Shown: positions 53,666-62,338 of the stretch, one piece after another | How the letters are laid out: the number at the start of each line of letters is the position of its first letter | Numbering within the stretch: the first letter of the stretch is position 1 | Source of the DNA: Helicobacter_F equorum | GTDB lineage: Bacteria; Campylobacterota; Campylobacteria; Campylobacterales; Helicobacteraceae | Reading direction: 5' to 3' | Length of the DNA: 64,000 bases | Assembly: GCF_042649585.1 (NCBI RefSeq) | Contig: NZ_JBHRZM010000001.1 | Location: forward strand, 124,001 to 188,000 | Notes under the pieces: model-generated | Seen by the model: only the letters and a program-made list of their open reading frames with translations | The model's database searches: none | Told to the model about the DNA's origin: nothing | Program-made: the position numbers and the translations under genes

Positions 53666-54205
53666 GTGAAGAAGATATGGTGTTGTGTATGTGTGATGTG
53701 CGGAGTGCTGTGGAGTGATAATTTTATCATAGATTCATATTCCCTTAAAGATTTTGAATTACTTCTTAAGCCTAATCAAACATTGATTATTAACCATCAA
53801 ACAAAAGCACTACTTGGGATTTTAGAAACTCTTGATGATGGCACGATGAAGCGATTGCCTATTCCAAAAAAATGGCTTAGTAAACATGAAGAGCATGCCT
53901 CAAGGCTTAAAATATATTCGGATTACACAGAGACAAAAACTACCATAGGTTCTAGCACTACGACAATTTACCAAAAAAATCAAGACTTTGAATCTAAGGA
54001 TGTTAGCAATAATCCTGCTTTGCAGTCTTCTTATGCTGTGCCAAAAAACTTACCCACACCACAGCAATCTCAATCAACAAGACAACAAAACCCTTCCTCT
54101 GTTAAACCTCAAGCTACAAATAATAAGATACAAAATACTAGAGAATGGGATAAGAAAAAGATTATCTATGAGCAAAAAACCGAAGTTATAGACTTGGGAC
54201 ATTAG
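53666..54205 (+). CDS. Small exported protein of unknown function
   Basis: I do not recognise this gene. From the GTG at 53666 (GGAG 6 bases before) it encodes 179 residues: a Cys-rich hydrophobic signal (KKIWCCVCVMCGVLW), then a soluble part with IIDSYSLKDFELLLKPNQTLIINHQTK and LGILETLDDGTMKRLPIPKKW (both shown only in part by key words SLKDFELLL and GTMKRLPIP), a Ser/Thr-rich stretch, a low-complexity Pro/Gln/Ser linker at about 130-155, and a basic end (DKKKIIYEQKTEVIDLGH). An earlier start at 53642 is possible. It is convergent with trpA, 6 bases apart. A periplasmic or envelope location is inferred. Confidence 0.6.
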   Translation: MKKIWCCVCVMCGVLWSDNFIIDSYSLKDFELLLKPNQTLIINHQTKALLGILETLDDGTMKRLPIPKKWLSKHEEHASRLKIYSDYTETKTTIGSSTTTIYQKNQDFESKDVSNNPALQSSYAVPKNLPTPQQSQSTRQQNPSSVKPQATNNKIQNTREWDKKKIIYEQKTEVIDLGH

Positions 54206-54211
54206 ATAACT

Positions 54212-54976
54212 TTATATTTCTTGCATTGCTTGTTTGATACTTTTGGCGTATGCTCCTATGTGCTTGGGAGCATCTTTGCCATGTTGTGCGCAGAGCTTTA
54301 CAATCGCGCTACCTATGACTACGCCATCGGCATAGCGACTAATCGTTTTGGCTTGTTCTGGCGTAGAAATACCAAACCCTACAGCTACGGGTATATCACG
54401 AATACTTTTTATAGAATCTACCATGGCTTTAACATCATTATTGATATTTTCACGCACACCTGTAACGCCATATGAGGACACACAATATACAAATCCTTTG
54501 GCTTCTTGTATGATTTGTATAAGTCTTTTGGCTGATGTGGGTGCAACAAAAGAGATAAGATTAATGCTAAATGCATCGCACACTTCCTCAAATTCTTGTT
54601 TTTCCTCAAATGGCACATCAGGCAATAAAAGAGCTTGTATGTCTAGAGCATTGGCTTTTTGCATAAATTTTGTACTTCCATAGGAAAACACTACATTAGC
54701 ATATGTCATAAAGGCTAATGGCACATTGCATTTGCGACGCACGCGCGCTACCATATCAAATATTGCATCTGTGCTCACGCCATTTTTAAGTGCTTCTTCA
54801 CTTGCTTTTTGTATGACTGCTCCCTCCGCCACTGGATCTGAAAATGGGATACCAAGTTCGATGAGATCTGCACCATTTTCTGCAAGGGTATAGATGATTT
54901 CTTCGCTTATGTCTAGATTGGGATAACCACAAGTAATAAATGGAATAAATGCTTTATGCGTAAAAATATCATTCAT
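54212..54976 (-). CDS. trpA: Tryptophan synthase alpha chain
   Basis: TrpA cleaves indole-glycerol phosphate and passes indole to TrpB. The 254 residues have FITCGYPNLDIS, the catalytic Glu in LIELGIPFSDPVAEG and the catalytic Asp nearby in FSDP, and GFGISTPEQAK with GSAIVKL for phosphate binding. The start overlaps the trpB stop by 8 bases. Last gene of the carB-xseB-trpDCFBA run. Confidence 0.96.
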   Translation of the reverse strand: MNDIFTHKAFIPFITCGYPNLDISEEIIYTLAENGADLIELGIPFSDPVAEGAVIQKASEEALKNGVSTDAIFDMVARVRRKCNVPLAFMTYANVVFSYGSTKFMQKANALDIQALLLPDVPFEEKQEFEEVCDAFSINLISFVAPTSAKRLIQIIQEAKGFVYCVSSYGVTGVRENINNDVKAMVDSIKSIRDIPVAVGFGISTPEQAKTISRYADGVVIGSAIVKLCAQHGKDAPKHIGAYAKSIKQAMQEI

Positions 54977-56153
54977 AGATTTTTGCTCCTCTATATCGTG
55001 CTATAGCCGCACAATCCTTATCGCCTCTACCAGAGAGATTCACTACTATGATATGGTTTTTTGGCATGGTGGGGGCAATTTGTATTGCGTAGGCTAATGC
55101 GTGTGCACTTTCAATAGCTGGGATTATACCCTCAACTTTTGCAAGATATTCAAATGCTTCTACTGCTTGTATGTCTGTGATAGGGACATATGTAGCGCGA
55201 CTACTATCTCGTAAAAATGCGTGCTCTGGTCCAATGCCCGGATAATCAAGTCCTGCAGATATACACTCTACAGGTGCGATTTGTCCATATTGATCCTGAC
55301 AAAAATATGATTTCATACCATGAAAAATGCCTACTTTTCCCACACTAAGTGTTGCAGCGCTTTTTGGGGTTGTTATACCTGCACCTGCACCCTCGCACCC
55401 TACAAGCTTTATATGTGAATATTCTAGGAAATGATAAAAGGCTCCAATGGCATTAGAACCACCACCTACACAAGCAATAACCATATTTGGTAGGCATCCC
55501 TCAAGATGTAGGATTTGTTCTCTAATCTCTTGTGAAATGATTGCCTGAAAATCACGCACAATGGTAGGAAAAGGGTGGGGACCCATGACAGAACCAAGTA
55601 CATAATGCGTGTTGGCTATGTTGCGCGTCCATTCCTTGAGTGTTTCGGACACTGCGTCTTTGAGTGTAGCGGTGCCACTTTCTACTACATTGACTTTAGC
55701 ACCTAAGAGATTTATGCGATAGACATTGAGTGCCTGGCGTATGGTGTCTTCTTTGCCCATAAAGATTTCACACTCCATACCCAAAAGGGCTGCGGCAGTT
55801 GCAGTCGCTACGCCATGTTGTCCCGCACCTGTTTCGGCGATAAGGCGTGTTTTTCCCATTTGTTTTGCTAATAGGGCTTGTCCTAGTGCGTTATTTATTT
55901 TGTGTGAGCCTGTGTGGTTTAAATCCTCGCGTTTAAGATAGATTTTTGCACCACCCAGATTCTCGCTCATTGCCTTAGCAAAATATAATGGCGATGGGCG
56001 ATTGACATAATCTTGCAATAAAGTTTTTAGTTGTGTCTGGAATGTAGTATCATGTTTGTAGTGCGTATAGGCTTCTTGTAGTTCAAAGAGTGGTTGCATA
56101 AGTATCTCTGGCACAAATGTGCCTCCAAATTCTCCAAAATATGCTTTATTCAT
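54969..56153 (-). CDS. trpB: Tryptophan synthase beta chain
   Basis: TrpB joins indole and serine with PLP. The 394-residue enzyme has FGEFGGTFVPEIL, the PLP lysine in NHTGSHKINNALG, ETGAGQHGVATATA, the phosphate loop GGGSNAIG, and GPEHAFLRDSSRA. I chose ATG 56153, with GAGG 8 bases before; it lies inside the last codons of trpF, an 8-base overlap. The open frame extends to 56198 without a better start. Confidence 0.97.
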   Translation of the reverse strand: MNKAYFGEFGGTFVPEILMQPLFELQEAYTHYKHDTTFQTQLKTLLQDYVNRPSPLYFAKAMSENLGGAKIYLKREDLNHTGSHKINNALGQALLAKQMGKTRLIAETGAGQHGVATATAAALLGMECEIFMGKEDTIRQALNVYRINLLGAKVNVVESGTATLKDAVSETLKEWTRNIANTHYVLGSVMGPHPFPTIVRDFQAIISQEIREQILHLEGCLPNMVIACVGGGSNAIGAFYHFLEYSHIKLVGCEGAGAGITTPKSAATLSVGKVGIFHGMKSYFCQDQYGQIAPVECISAGLDYPGIGPEHAFLRDSSRATYVPITDIQAVEAFEYLAKVEGIIPAIESAHALAYAIQIAPTMPKNHIIVVNLSGRGDKDCAAIARYRGAKIYE

Positions 56154-56748
56154 GGGTGTTTCCTCGTATGGTGTGTATGATGTGTGCCATTTTTTCAAAG
56201 TCTTTTATTCCTTGCGATTCTATACCACTTGAAACATCAATCGCATAAGGCTTGTGTGATATGGCTTGTGCGAGATTACTTGCATTAATACCACCTGCCA
56301 AAAAATATGGTTTTGTGTTATGTATCTCATCTAAGAATTTCCAATCAAAACATAAGCCACTGCCGCCACTGCTACTATCATAGAGTATATGGTCTGCAAG
56401 TGTGGTGGTGTGTATATCGTGTATATTTTGCACACGCACTGCTTTGATAATAGGTACATTGCACAATGCTTTAAGTTCAGCTATGTATTCCTCACTCTCG
56501 TTTCCGTGAAGTTGTATGATGTCGATTAATCCTTCTTGGATAATCTCAAGGATTCTCTCTTTTGGACTATCAACAAAAACCCCCACTACTTGGATAGAAT
56601 CTATAAGGTGTTTTTTATATTCATAGGCTTGAGAAATGCGTATTTCTCTCTTGCTTGGAGCAAAAACAAAACCTATGAAATCAGGTTGTAGTATGTTGGC
56701 AAAAGTAATATCTTCTTGTCTAAAAAGCCCACAAGTTTTTATTTTCAC
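56146..56748 (-). CDS. trpF: Phosphoribosylanthranilate isomerase
   Basis: TrpF performs the Amadori rearrangement of phosphoribosylanthranilate. The 200-residue barrel starts MKIKTCGLFRQED, with the catalytic Cys in KTCG. Others are FIGFVFAPSKREI, QLHGNESEEY, the catalytic Asp in HILYDSSSGGSG, and the phosphate loops FLAGGINASNL and IDVSSGIES. It overlaps trpC (ATGA) and trpB. Confidence 0.95.
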   Translation of the reverse strand: MKIKTCGLFRQEDITFANILQPDFIGFVFAPSKREIRISQAYEYKKHLIDSIQVVGVFVDSPKERILEIIQEGLIDIIQLHGNESEEYIAELKALCNVPIIKAVRVQNIHDIHTTTLADHILYDSSSGGSGLCFDWKFLDEIHNTKPYFLAGGINASNLAQAISHKPYAIDVSSGIESQGIKDFEKMAHIIHTIRGNTHE

Positions 56749-57536
56749 TGATGTGTATCCTTGGTGCGTAATTTTGTGAGTGTAGCGCCTTTGTCTTGTG
56801 TACTCATAAGTGTTTGTCCTATCAGCACCGCATTAAAACCACAAGATTCTAAGAGACAAATATCATCTGCAGTTTTTATCCCACTTTCACTGACAAGTAT
56901 AACATCATTTGGCACAAGCTTTGCAAGTTTTGTGCTTGTGTGAATATCAACACTAAAATCTCGCAAATCGCGATTATTAATCCCAATAATGCGTGCTTTA
57001 GAATCTAATGCAACGCGTAGCTGCTCCTCATCATGTACTTCTGTAAGCACACAGAGCCCTAGAGTATGAGCTATGTCTAAATATTCTTGGATTTGCTGTG
57101 GTTGGAGCATTGCTACTATCAAAAGGATAGCACTTGCACCAAGCACTTTGGCTTCATAAATCATATACGAATCTAATATGAAATCTTTTCGTAATATAGG
57201 GATATTCACACATTTTGCTATGTCTTGTAGATATTTATCATTACCCAAAAAGTGTTTTGGTTCGGTTAAGCATGAGATACAATCCGCTCCAGATTCTTGG
57301 TAGGTCATAGCAATTTGCACAGGGTCGAAGTCTTTGGCGATGATACCTTGCGAAGGCGAGGCTTTTTTGACTTCACAAATAAAGCTCATTCGTTTGTGGG
57401 AGAGGGCTTGTTCAAACCTCCCATAACACTTATCTAATGCCAAAGCTTGTGTGCGTATATGTTCTAATGATAGTTGTGCTTTTTTGTGTGCTATGCGATC
57501 TTTAGTATCTTGTGTTATTGTATCGAGGATAGTCAT
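56745..57536 (-). CDS. trpC: Indole-3-glycerol phosphate synthase
   Basis: TrpC closes the indole ring. The 263-residue barrel has FICEVKKASPSQG with the catalytic Lys, FLGNDKYLQDI, LRKDFILDSYMIYEA, LTEVHDEEQL, GINNRDLRDFSVD and VSESGIKTADD. I chose the ATG at 57536, which overlaps the trpD stop as ATGA; the frame extends to 57560. Separate trpC and trpF genes are unlike the E. coli fusion. Confidence 0.95.
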   Translation of the reverse strand: MTILDTITQDTKDRIAHKKAQLSLEHIRTQALALDKCYGRFEQALSHKRMSFICEVKKASPSQGIIAKDFDPVQIAMTYQESGADCISCLTEPKHFLGNDKYLQDIAKCVNIPILRKDFILDSYMIYEAKVLGASAILLIVAMLQPQQIQEYLDIAHTLGLCVLTEVHDEEQLRVALDSKARIIGINNRDLRDFSVDIHTSTKLAKLVPNDVILVSESGIKTADDICLLESCGFNAVLIGQTLMSTQDKGATLTKLRTKDTHQ

Positions 57537-58543
57537 CTGTTGCTCTCTGCAATAAAGCATTCTAATTGTTTGCTTGCCATGCCTTCATCAATGAGATTCT
57601 CCGCCATTCTTACACCTTCTTTTATGCTTTGTGCTTTGTTTGCTATGTATAGCGCAGCTCCAGCATTAAAACACACAGCTTGGCGTTTTGCTCCTTTTTG
57701 TATGCCATAGAGAATATCTCTGGTGATTTGTGCATTTTCTTGTGCATCTCCACCTTTTAAATCTTCTTTGTCGCAGTATGTATAGCCCACATCATTTGGA
57801 TCTATTTCATACATACTGAATTTACCATTATCGACTTCACATATTTTTGTGGGCGCACTCATTGAGATTTCATCAAGTTTGTCTTTGCCATATACAACCA
57901 TACCACGCTTAACCCCTAAGTTACACATAACTTTGGCTAATGGCTCTACAAGGCTTTCATCATATACACCCATAAGTTCCATATTCGCCCCAGCAGGATT
58001 ACATAATGGTCCTAAAACGTTAAAAATTGTCTTTATGCCTAGTTCTTTGCGAATTGGCGCTACATATTTCATTGAGATATGATAATTTTGTGCAAACAAA
58101 AAACATATATGAATCTTATGTAAAAGGGCTTGAGATTGTTCAGGCGAAAGAGAAATATTCACGCCCAAAGCCTCTAGCATGTCCGCCGCACCACTTTTAG
58201 ATGATGCTGCACGATTGCCATGTTTGGCGACTGATACACCTGCGCTAGAAACTACAAGTGCAGCAGTTGTGGAGATATTAAAAGAATTTGATCCATCACC
58301 ACCTGTGCCTACAATTTCTAGCACATCCATATTATGAAGTAATTTTATGCAGTACGCACGCATACTTTTTGCTGAAGCAGTGATTTCCTCGATACTTTCA
58401 CCTTTGAGCGCTAGGGCAGTGAGATATGCAGACATTTGCACTGCACTTGCTTCACCGCGCATAATCTCGTGCATGACTTCTTGGGCTTGTTCAAAGCTAA
58501 GATCTTTTCTGTGTGAGAGTTGTATAATGGCTTCTTGTATCAT
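57533..58543 (-). CDS. trpD: Anthranilate phosphoribosyltransferase
   Basis: TrpD joins anthranilate to PRPP. The 336 residues show the family motifs: the PRPP loop IVGTGGDGSNSFNIST, VAKHGNRAASSKSGAADMLE (in part KHGNRAASSKSG), NVLGPLCNPAGA and GKDKLDEIS. It is a stand-alone transferase, not fused to trpG. It starts 3 bases after xseB and overlaps trpC. Confidence 0.96.
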   Translation of the reverse strand: MIQEAIIQLSHRKDLSFEQAQEVMHEIMRGEASAVQMSAYLTALALKGESIEEITASAKSMRAYCIKLLHNMDVLEIVGTGGDGSNSFNISTTAALVVSSAGVSVAKHGNRAASSKSGAADMLEALGVNISLSPEQSQALLHKIHICFLFAQNYHISMKYVAPIRKELGIKTIFNVLGPLCNPAGANMELMGVYDESLVEPLAKVMCNLGVKRGMVVYGKDKLDEISMSAPTKICEVDNGKFSMYEIDPNDVGYTYCDKEDLKGGDAQENAQITRDILYGIQKGAKRQAVCFNAGAALYIANKAQSIKEGVRMAENLIDEGMASKQLECFIAESNR

Positions 58544-58546
58544 TGC

Positions 58547-58768
58547 TTATGATCTTGTTGCATTTTCATCATAGGATTGCTTTTGAATCTCCTCAAACTC
58601 TAGCTTGGCAGATTCTAGCATTTCTTGAGCCTTTTGGAGAGTTGCCATACCATTTTTATATAACTCTACACCCTCTTTGAGACTCACATCGCTTTGTCCC
58701 AAACGCACAATGATATTTTTGGCATTTTCCACAAGTTCCTCAAAACTTTGGTTTTCTACATCTTGCAT
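58547..58768 (-). CDS. xseB: Exodeoxyribonuclease VII small subunit
   Basis: A 73-residue helical subunit of the ssDNA exonuclease. NQSFEELVENAKNIIVRLGQ, DVSLKEGVELYKNGMATLQKAQEML and KLEFEEIQ (parts) are the XseB signature. It lies 15 bases after carB and 3 before trpD; xseA is not in the window. Confidence 0.93.
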   Translation of the reverse strand: MQDVENQSFEELVENAKNIIVRLGQSDVSLKEGVELYKNGMATLQKAQEMLESAKLEFEEIQKQSYDENATRS

Positions 58769-58783
58769 TATTTCTCCTTGTAT

Positions 58784-61700
58784 TTACAGAAAGTCTTGTA
58801 GCGCAGTGGCTTGATTAATATCTGTATCTACCATTGCTTCAAGAGCCAAGACTGCCATATTTGCTGCACTAAGTGTTGTAAAATATGGGATATTGTCTTT
58901 TAGAATCTGCGCACGAATAAGGATTGTATCGCCTTTGTGTGATTGCATATCACTTGTATTTATTGCCATAGCAATATCATTATTTGTCATTAGATCCGTG
59001 ATATTTGGGCGTCCTTCAGAAATTTTTAGCACCAATTCAGATTCTATGCCTTCAGATGCAAATGCCTTATGCGTGCCACCTGTCGCACAGAGTTGGAATC
59101 CTAGCGCAAGAAGTTTTTTGGCAAATACACATCCAGCCTGTTTATCTCGTTGGCTTAGTGAAATAAAGACTTTGCCCTTTGTTGGAATAGCGTTTTTACA
59201 TGCAATTTGTGATTTGGCAAAGCTCACACCTACATCTTTAGAGATTCCCATTACTTCACCAGTGCTTTTCATTTCAGGACCTAGCGACATATCCGCACCA
59301 CTTAGTTTATTAAATGGGAATATAGATTCTTTGATAGCCACACATTTTAGGGTTTTGTGTTTAAGAATTTCATCTGTGTAATCGACATTATCAAAGCTAT
59401 CATAATATGCTAGCGCTTCTCGTAGATTGCCTTGCCACATTACCCTTGTAGCAACTTTAGCTAATGGAATCCCTGTGGCTTTGGAGACAAAAGGCACGGT
59501 GCGTGAGGCTCTAGGATTAACCTCAATGAGATATAGTTCATCTTTATAGATAGCATACTGCACATTCATAAGCCCTATTACACCGAGGTTTAGCGCAATT
59601 TGGGCTGTGGTAGATTCTATGTTTTGTAGCATACTAGCGCTAAGCCCAAATGGTGGTAGGCAACTAGCGCTATCCCCACTATGAATCCCTGCTTCTTCGA
59701 TATGTTGCATAATGCCACCGATATATACGCTAGATCCATCGCTAATGCAATCTACATCAAGTTCTAATGCAGAATCTAAGAATTTATCAATAAGCACTGG
59801 TGAATCTTCACTCACTTTGACGGCTTCTTCCATATAGGTGCGTAATTCTTCTACGTTATCCACAATACGCATAGCGCGCCCACCAAGCACATAACTTGGG
59901 CGGACAAGCACAGGGAATCCAAGTGTATTGGCAATATTATATGCTTCATCTTTAGTGCGTGCTATGCCATTTTTTGGTTGCAAGAGATTATGTTTTTCCA
60001 CAAATGTAGCAAACTTTTCCCTATCTTCGGCTGTATCAATAACTTTGGCACTTGTGCCAATGATATGTGCACCGATGAGGTTTAGAGATTTGGCAAGTTT
60101 GAGTGGTGTTTGTCCGCCAAAATGCACAATCACTCCATCGGGCTTTTCTTTTTCAATCACACTCCGCACACATTCAAAAGTGATGGGTTCAAAATACAAG
60201 ACATCACTCGTGTCATAGTCTGTGCTTACCGTCTCTGGATTGCAATTATACATAATGCTTTGTATGCCCATATCTTTGAGGGCAAAACTTGCATGCACAC
60301 AACAATAATCGAACTCAATGCCTTGACCGATTCGGTTTGGTCCGCCACCGATGATTAAGACTTTTTTTTGTGTGTGTTTGTCTGCATTGCCTTGTGTGTG
60401 AATATCTACAAAGGATTGTGTGTTAAAAGGTGTTGTGCCATATAAATATGCTGTTTGGGTGCTAAACTCTGCCGCACAAGTATCTACTTCATTGTATTGT
60501 AGTTGCACATGCAATTTTTGTCGCAACACATATATATCTTCTTCTCGTAATTCTAAACCCTCGTTTTTATTGATAAGGAATGCTAACATTTTATCACTAA
60601 AGCCATATTGCTTGGCGAGTCGTAAAAACTCTGAATCTTGCAAGGCTTCAAAAGAGATTTGCTTCTCTAATGCAATAATTTCTGCAATTTGGTGTAAAAA
60701 ATATGGATCGATTTTGCACCATTGATGAATTTCTTCTACGCTTATATCATTTCGTAATGCCTCTGCAATATACAAAAGTCTATGAGCATTTGGGCGACGA
60801 ACTTCCCTTTGGATCTCGCTTAAATCGTTACTAATTGGATTAAATCCAAAGATTCCTGTCTCTAAGCTCCATAGGGCTTTTTGCAAGGATTCTTTGAAAC
60901 TCACGCCAATTGCCATAACTTCCCCAATGGATTTCATAGAGGTGGTGAGTGTTGAATCTGCTTGTGGGAATTTTTCAAAGGCAAAGCGTGGGATTTTTGT
61001 CACAATATAATCAATACTAGGTTCAAAACTCGCAGGTGTGCCTGTGATGTCATTTTTGATCTCATCAAGTGTATAGCCTACCGCAAGCAATGTTGCAACC
61101 TTTGCAATTGGATAGCCTGTGGCTTTGGAGGCTAAAGCAGAGCTCCTAGAAACGCGTGGATTCATCTCAATAACCGTCATTCTACCAGTTTTTGGATTGA
61201 TAGCAAATTGCACATTGCTTCCACCTGTATCTACACCAATTTCTCGCAAGATTTTAAAACTTGCATCACGCATTCGTTGATATTCTTTGTCTGTAAGCGT
61301 AAGGGCAGGGGCGATCGTGATAGAATCTCCTGTATGCACACCCATAGGATCTAAATTTTCAATGCTACACACGATAATGCAGTTATCACTTTTATCGCGT
61401 ATTACTTCCATTTCAAACTCTTTCCAACCAAGTAGCGATTCTTCAATTAAGATTTCGCTAATTGGGCTTGTATCTAAGCCATTTTGCGCGAGCGTTTTAA
61501 ATTCATCAATATTATATGCTACGCCACTACCGCCACCAGCAAGCGTGAAACTTGCACGAATGATAAGTGGAAATCCTATTTCTTTGGCTGCTTCAAGTGC
61601 TTCTTCTATAGTGTAGGCATAGCGAGATTTTGGTAAATCCATACCGATTTTTAGCATTGCTTCTTTAAAAGCCTGTCTATCTTCACCCTTTTTAATCGCG

Positions 61701-62056
61701 CTAGGATTTGCACCTAGAAATTTTACACCCTCTAACATGCCTTTTTCATACATACTCATTGCGACATTTAGTGCGGTTTGCCCACCCATAGTAGGCAAAA
61801 TAGCATCAACTTTTTCTTGTTTGATAATATTAGCAATCACTTTTTCGGTAATAGGTTCGATATAGGTGCGATCAGCAAGATTTGGATCGGTCATAATTGT
61901 TGCAGGATTGGAGTTTATAAGCACCACGCGATAGCCAAGATTTTTGAGTGCTTTGGCTGCTTGTGTGCCAGAATAATCAAACTCACATGCTTGTCCAATG
62001 ACAATAGGTCCCGAACCAATGAGTAAAATAGTGTGGATATCTGTGCGTTTTGGCAT
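58784..62056 (-). CDS. carB: Carbamoyl-phosphate synthase large chain
   Basis: CarB makes carbamoyl phosphate for arginine and pyrimidines, with CarA. The 1090-residue protein has the two ATP-grasp halves: MPKRTDIHTILLIGSGPI, then RASFTLAGGGSGVA and NPRVSRSSALASKATGYPIA in the first, and KKVLIIGGGPNRIGQGIEFDY, RPSYVLGGRAMRI and NPRASRTVPFVSKATGIPLA in the second, then the allosteric domain from about 945. I chose ATG 62056 (AAAGGACAGG before). The product is also the carbamoyl donor of the carbamoyltransferase at 28 kb. Confidence 0.97.
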   Translation of the reverse strand: MPKRTDIHTILLIGSGPIVIGQACEFDYSGTQAAKALKNLGYRVVLINSNPATIMTDPNLADRTYIEPITEKVIANIIKQEKVDAILPTMGGQTALNVAMSMYEKGMLEGVKFLGANPSAIKKGEDRQAFKEAMLKIGMDLPKSRYAYTIEEALEAAKEIGFPLIIRASFTLAGGGSGVAYNIDEFKTLAQNGLDTSPISEILIEESLLGWKEFEMEVIRDKSDNCIIVCSIENLDPMGVHTGDSITIAPALTLTDKEYQRMRDASFKILREIGVDTGGSNVQFAINPKTGRMTVIEMNPRVSRSSALASKATGYPIAKVATLLAVGYTLDEIKNDITGTPASFEPSIDYIVTKIPRFAFEKFPQADSTLTTSMKSIGEVMAIGVSFKESLQKALWSLETGIFGFNPISNDLSEIQREVRRPNAHRLLYIAEALRNDISVEEIHQWCKIDPYFLHQIAEIIALEKQISFEALQDSEFLRLAKQYGFSDKMLAFLINKNEGLELREEDIYVLRQKLHVQLQYNEVDTCAAEFSTQTAYLYGTTPFNTQSFVDIHTQGNADKHTQKKVLIIGGGPNRIGQGIEFDYCCVHASFALKDMGIQSIMYNCNPETVSTDYDTSDVLYFEPITFECVRSVIEKEKPDGVIVHFGGQTPLKLAKSLNLIGAHIIGTSAKVIDTAEDREKFATFVEKHNLLQPKNGIARTKDEAYNIANTLGFPVLVRPSYVLGGRAMRIVDNVEELRTYMEEAVKVSEDSPVLIDKFLDSALELDVDCISDGSSVYIGGIMQHIEEAGIHSGDSASCLPPFGLSASMLQNIESTTAQIALNLGVIGLMNVQYAIYKDELYLIEVNPRASRTVPFVSKATGIPLAKVATRVMWQGNLREALAYYDSFDNVDYTDEILKHKTLKCVAIKESIFPFNKLSGADMSLGPEMKSTGEVMGISKDVGVSFAKSQIACKNAIPTKGKVFISLSQRDKQAGCVFAKKLLALGFQLCATGGTHKAFASEGIESELVLKISEGRPNITDLMTNNDIAMAINTSDMQSHKGDTILIRAQILKDNIPYFTTLSAANMAVLALEAMVDTDINQATALQDFL

Positions 62057-62141
62057 TGCCTGTCCTTTGAGATACAGAAATATTTGCAAATGCTGTATTG
62101 TATCTAAAACGCGCTTAAAATGCGATTTACCTAAATCAGGT

Positions 62142-62147
62142 TATAAT
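62142..62147 (+). promoter_or_regulatory. Probable -10 box of thiC
   Basis: TATAAT in GGTTATAATGGA, 14 bases before the start of the TPP riboswitch, the expected place for a transcript that begins with it. Confidence 0.55.
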
Positions 62148-62160
62148 GGATTTGCATAAA

Positions 62161-62243
62161 TGACGGGAGCTTGTAAGACAGGCTGAGAGTAAGCTAGAGA
62201 GCTTAGACCGAACCGGATCTAGATAATGCTAGCGACGGGAATG
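62161..62243 (+). promoter_or_regulatory. TPP riboswitch (THI element) upstream of thiC
   Basis: It has the conserved THI-box parts: ACGGGAGC at the start, GGCTGAGAGT, the ACCGAACCGGATCTAGATAA part (consensus ACCTGATCTGGATAAT), ATGCTAGCGACGGGAA and a closing P1 stem (CGGGA/ACGGGA region). Thiamine pyrophosphate binding shuts off thiC in such leaders. A further 95 bases separate it from the gene. Confidence 0.93.
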
Positions 62244-62338
62244 TTTACCTACCTATTTCTACTTTCTACACTTATGATACTTGTTAGTATCTCTTGCACC
62301 CCCGTGTTTATCATTATCTACTTATTAAGGAATGGAAT

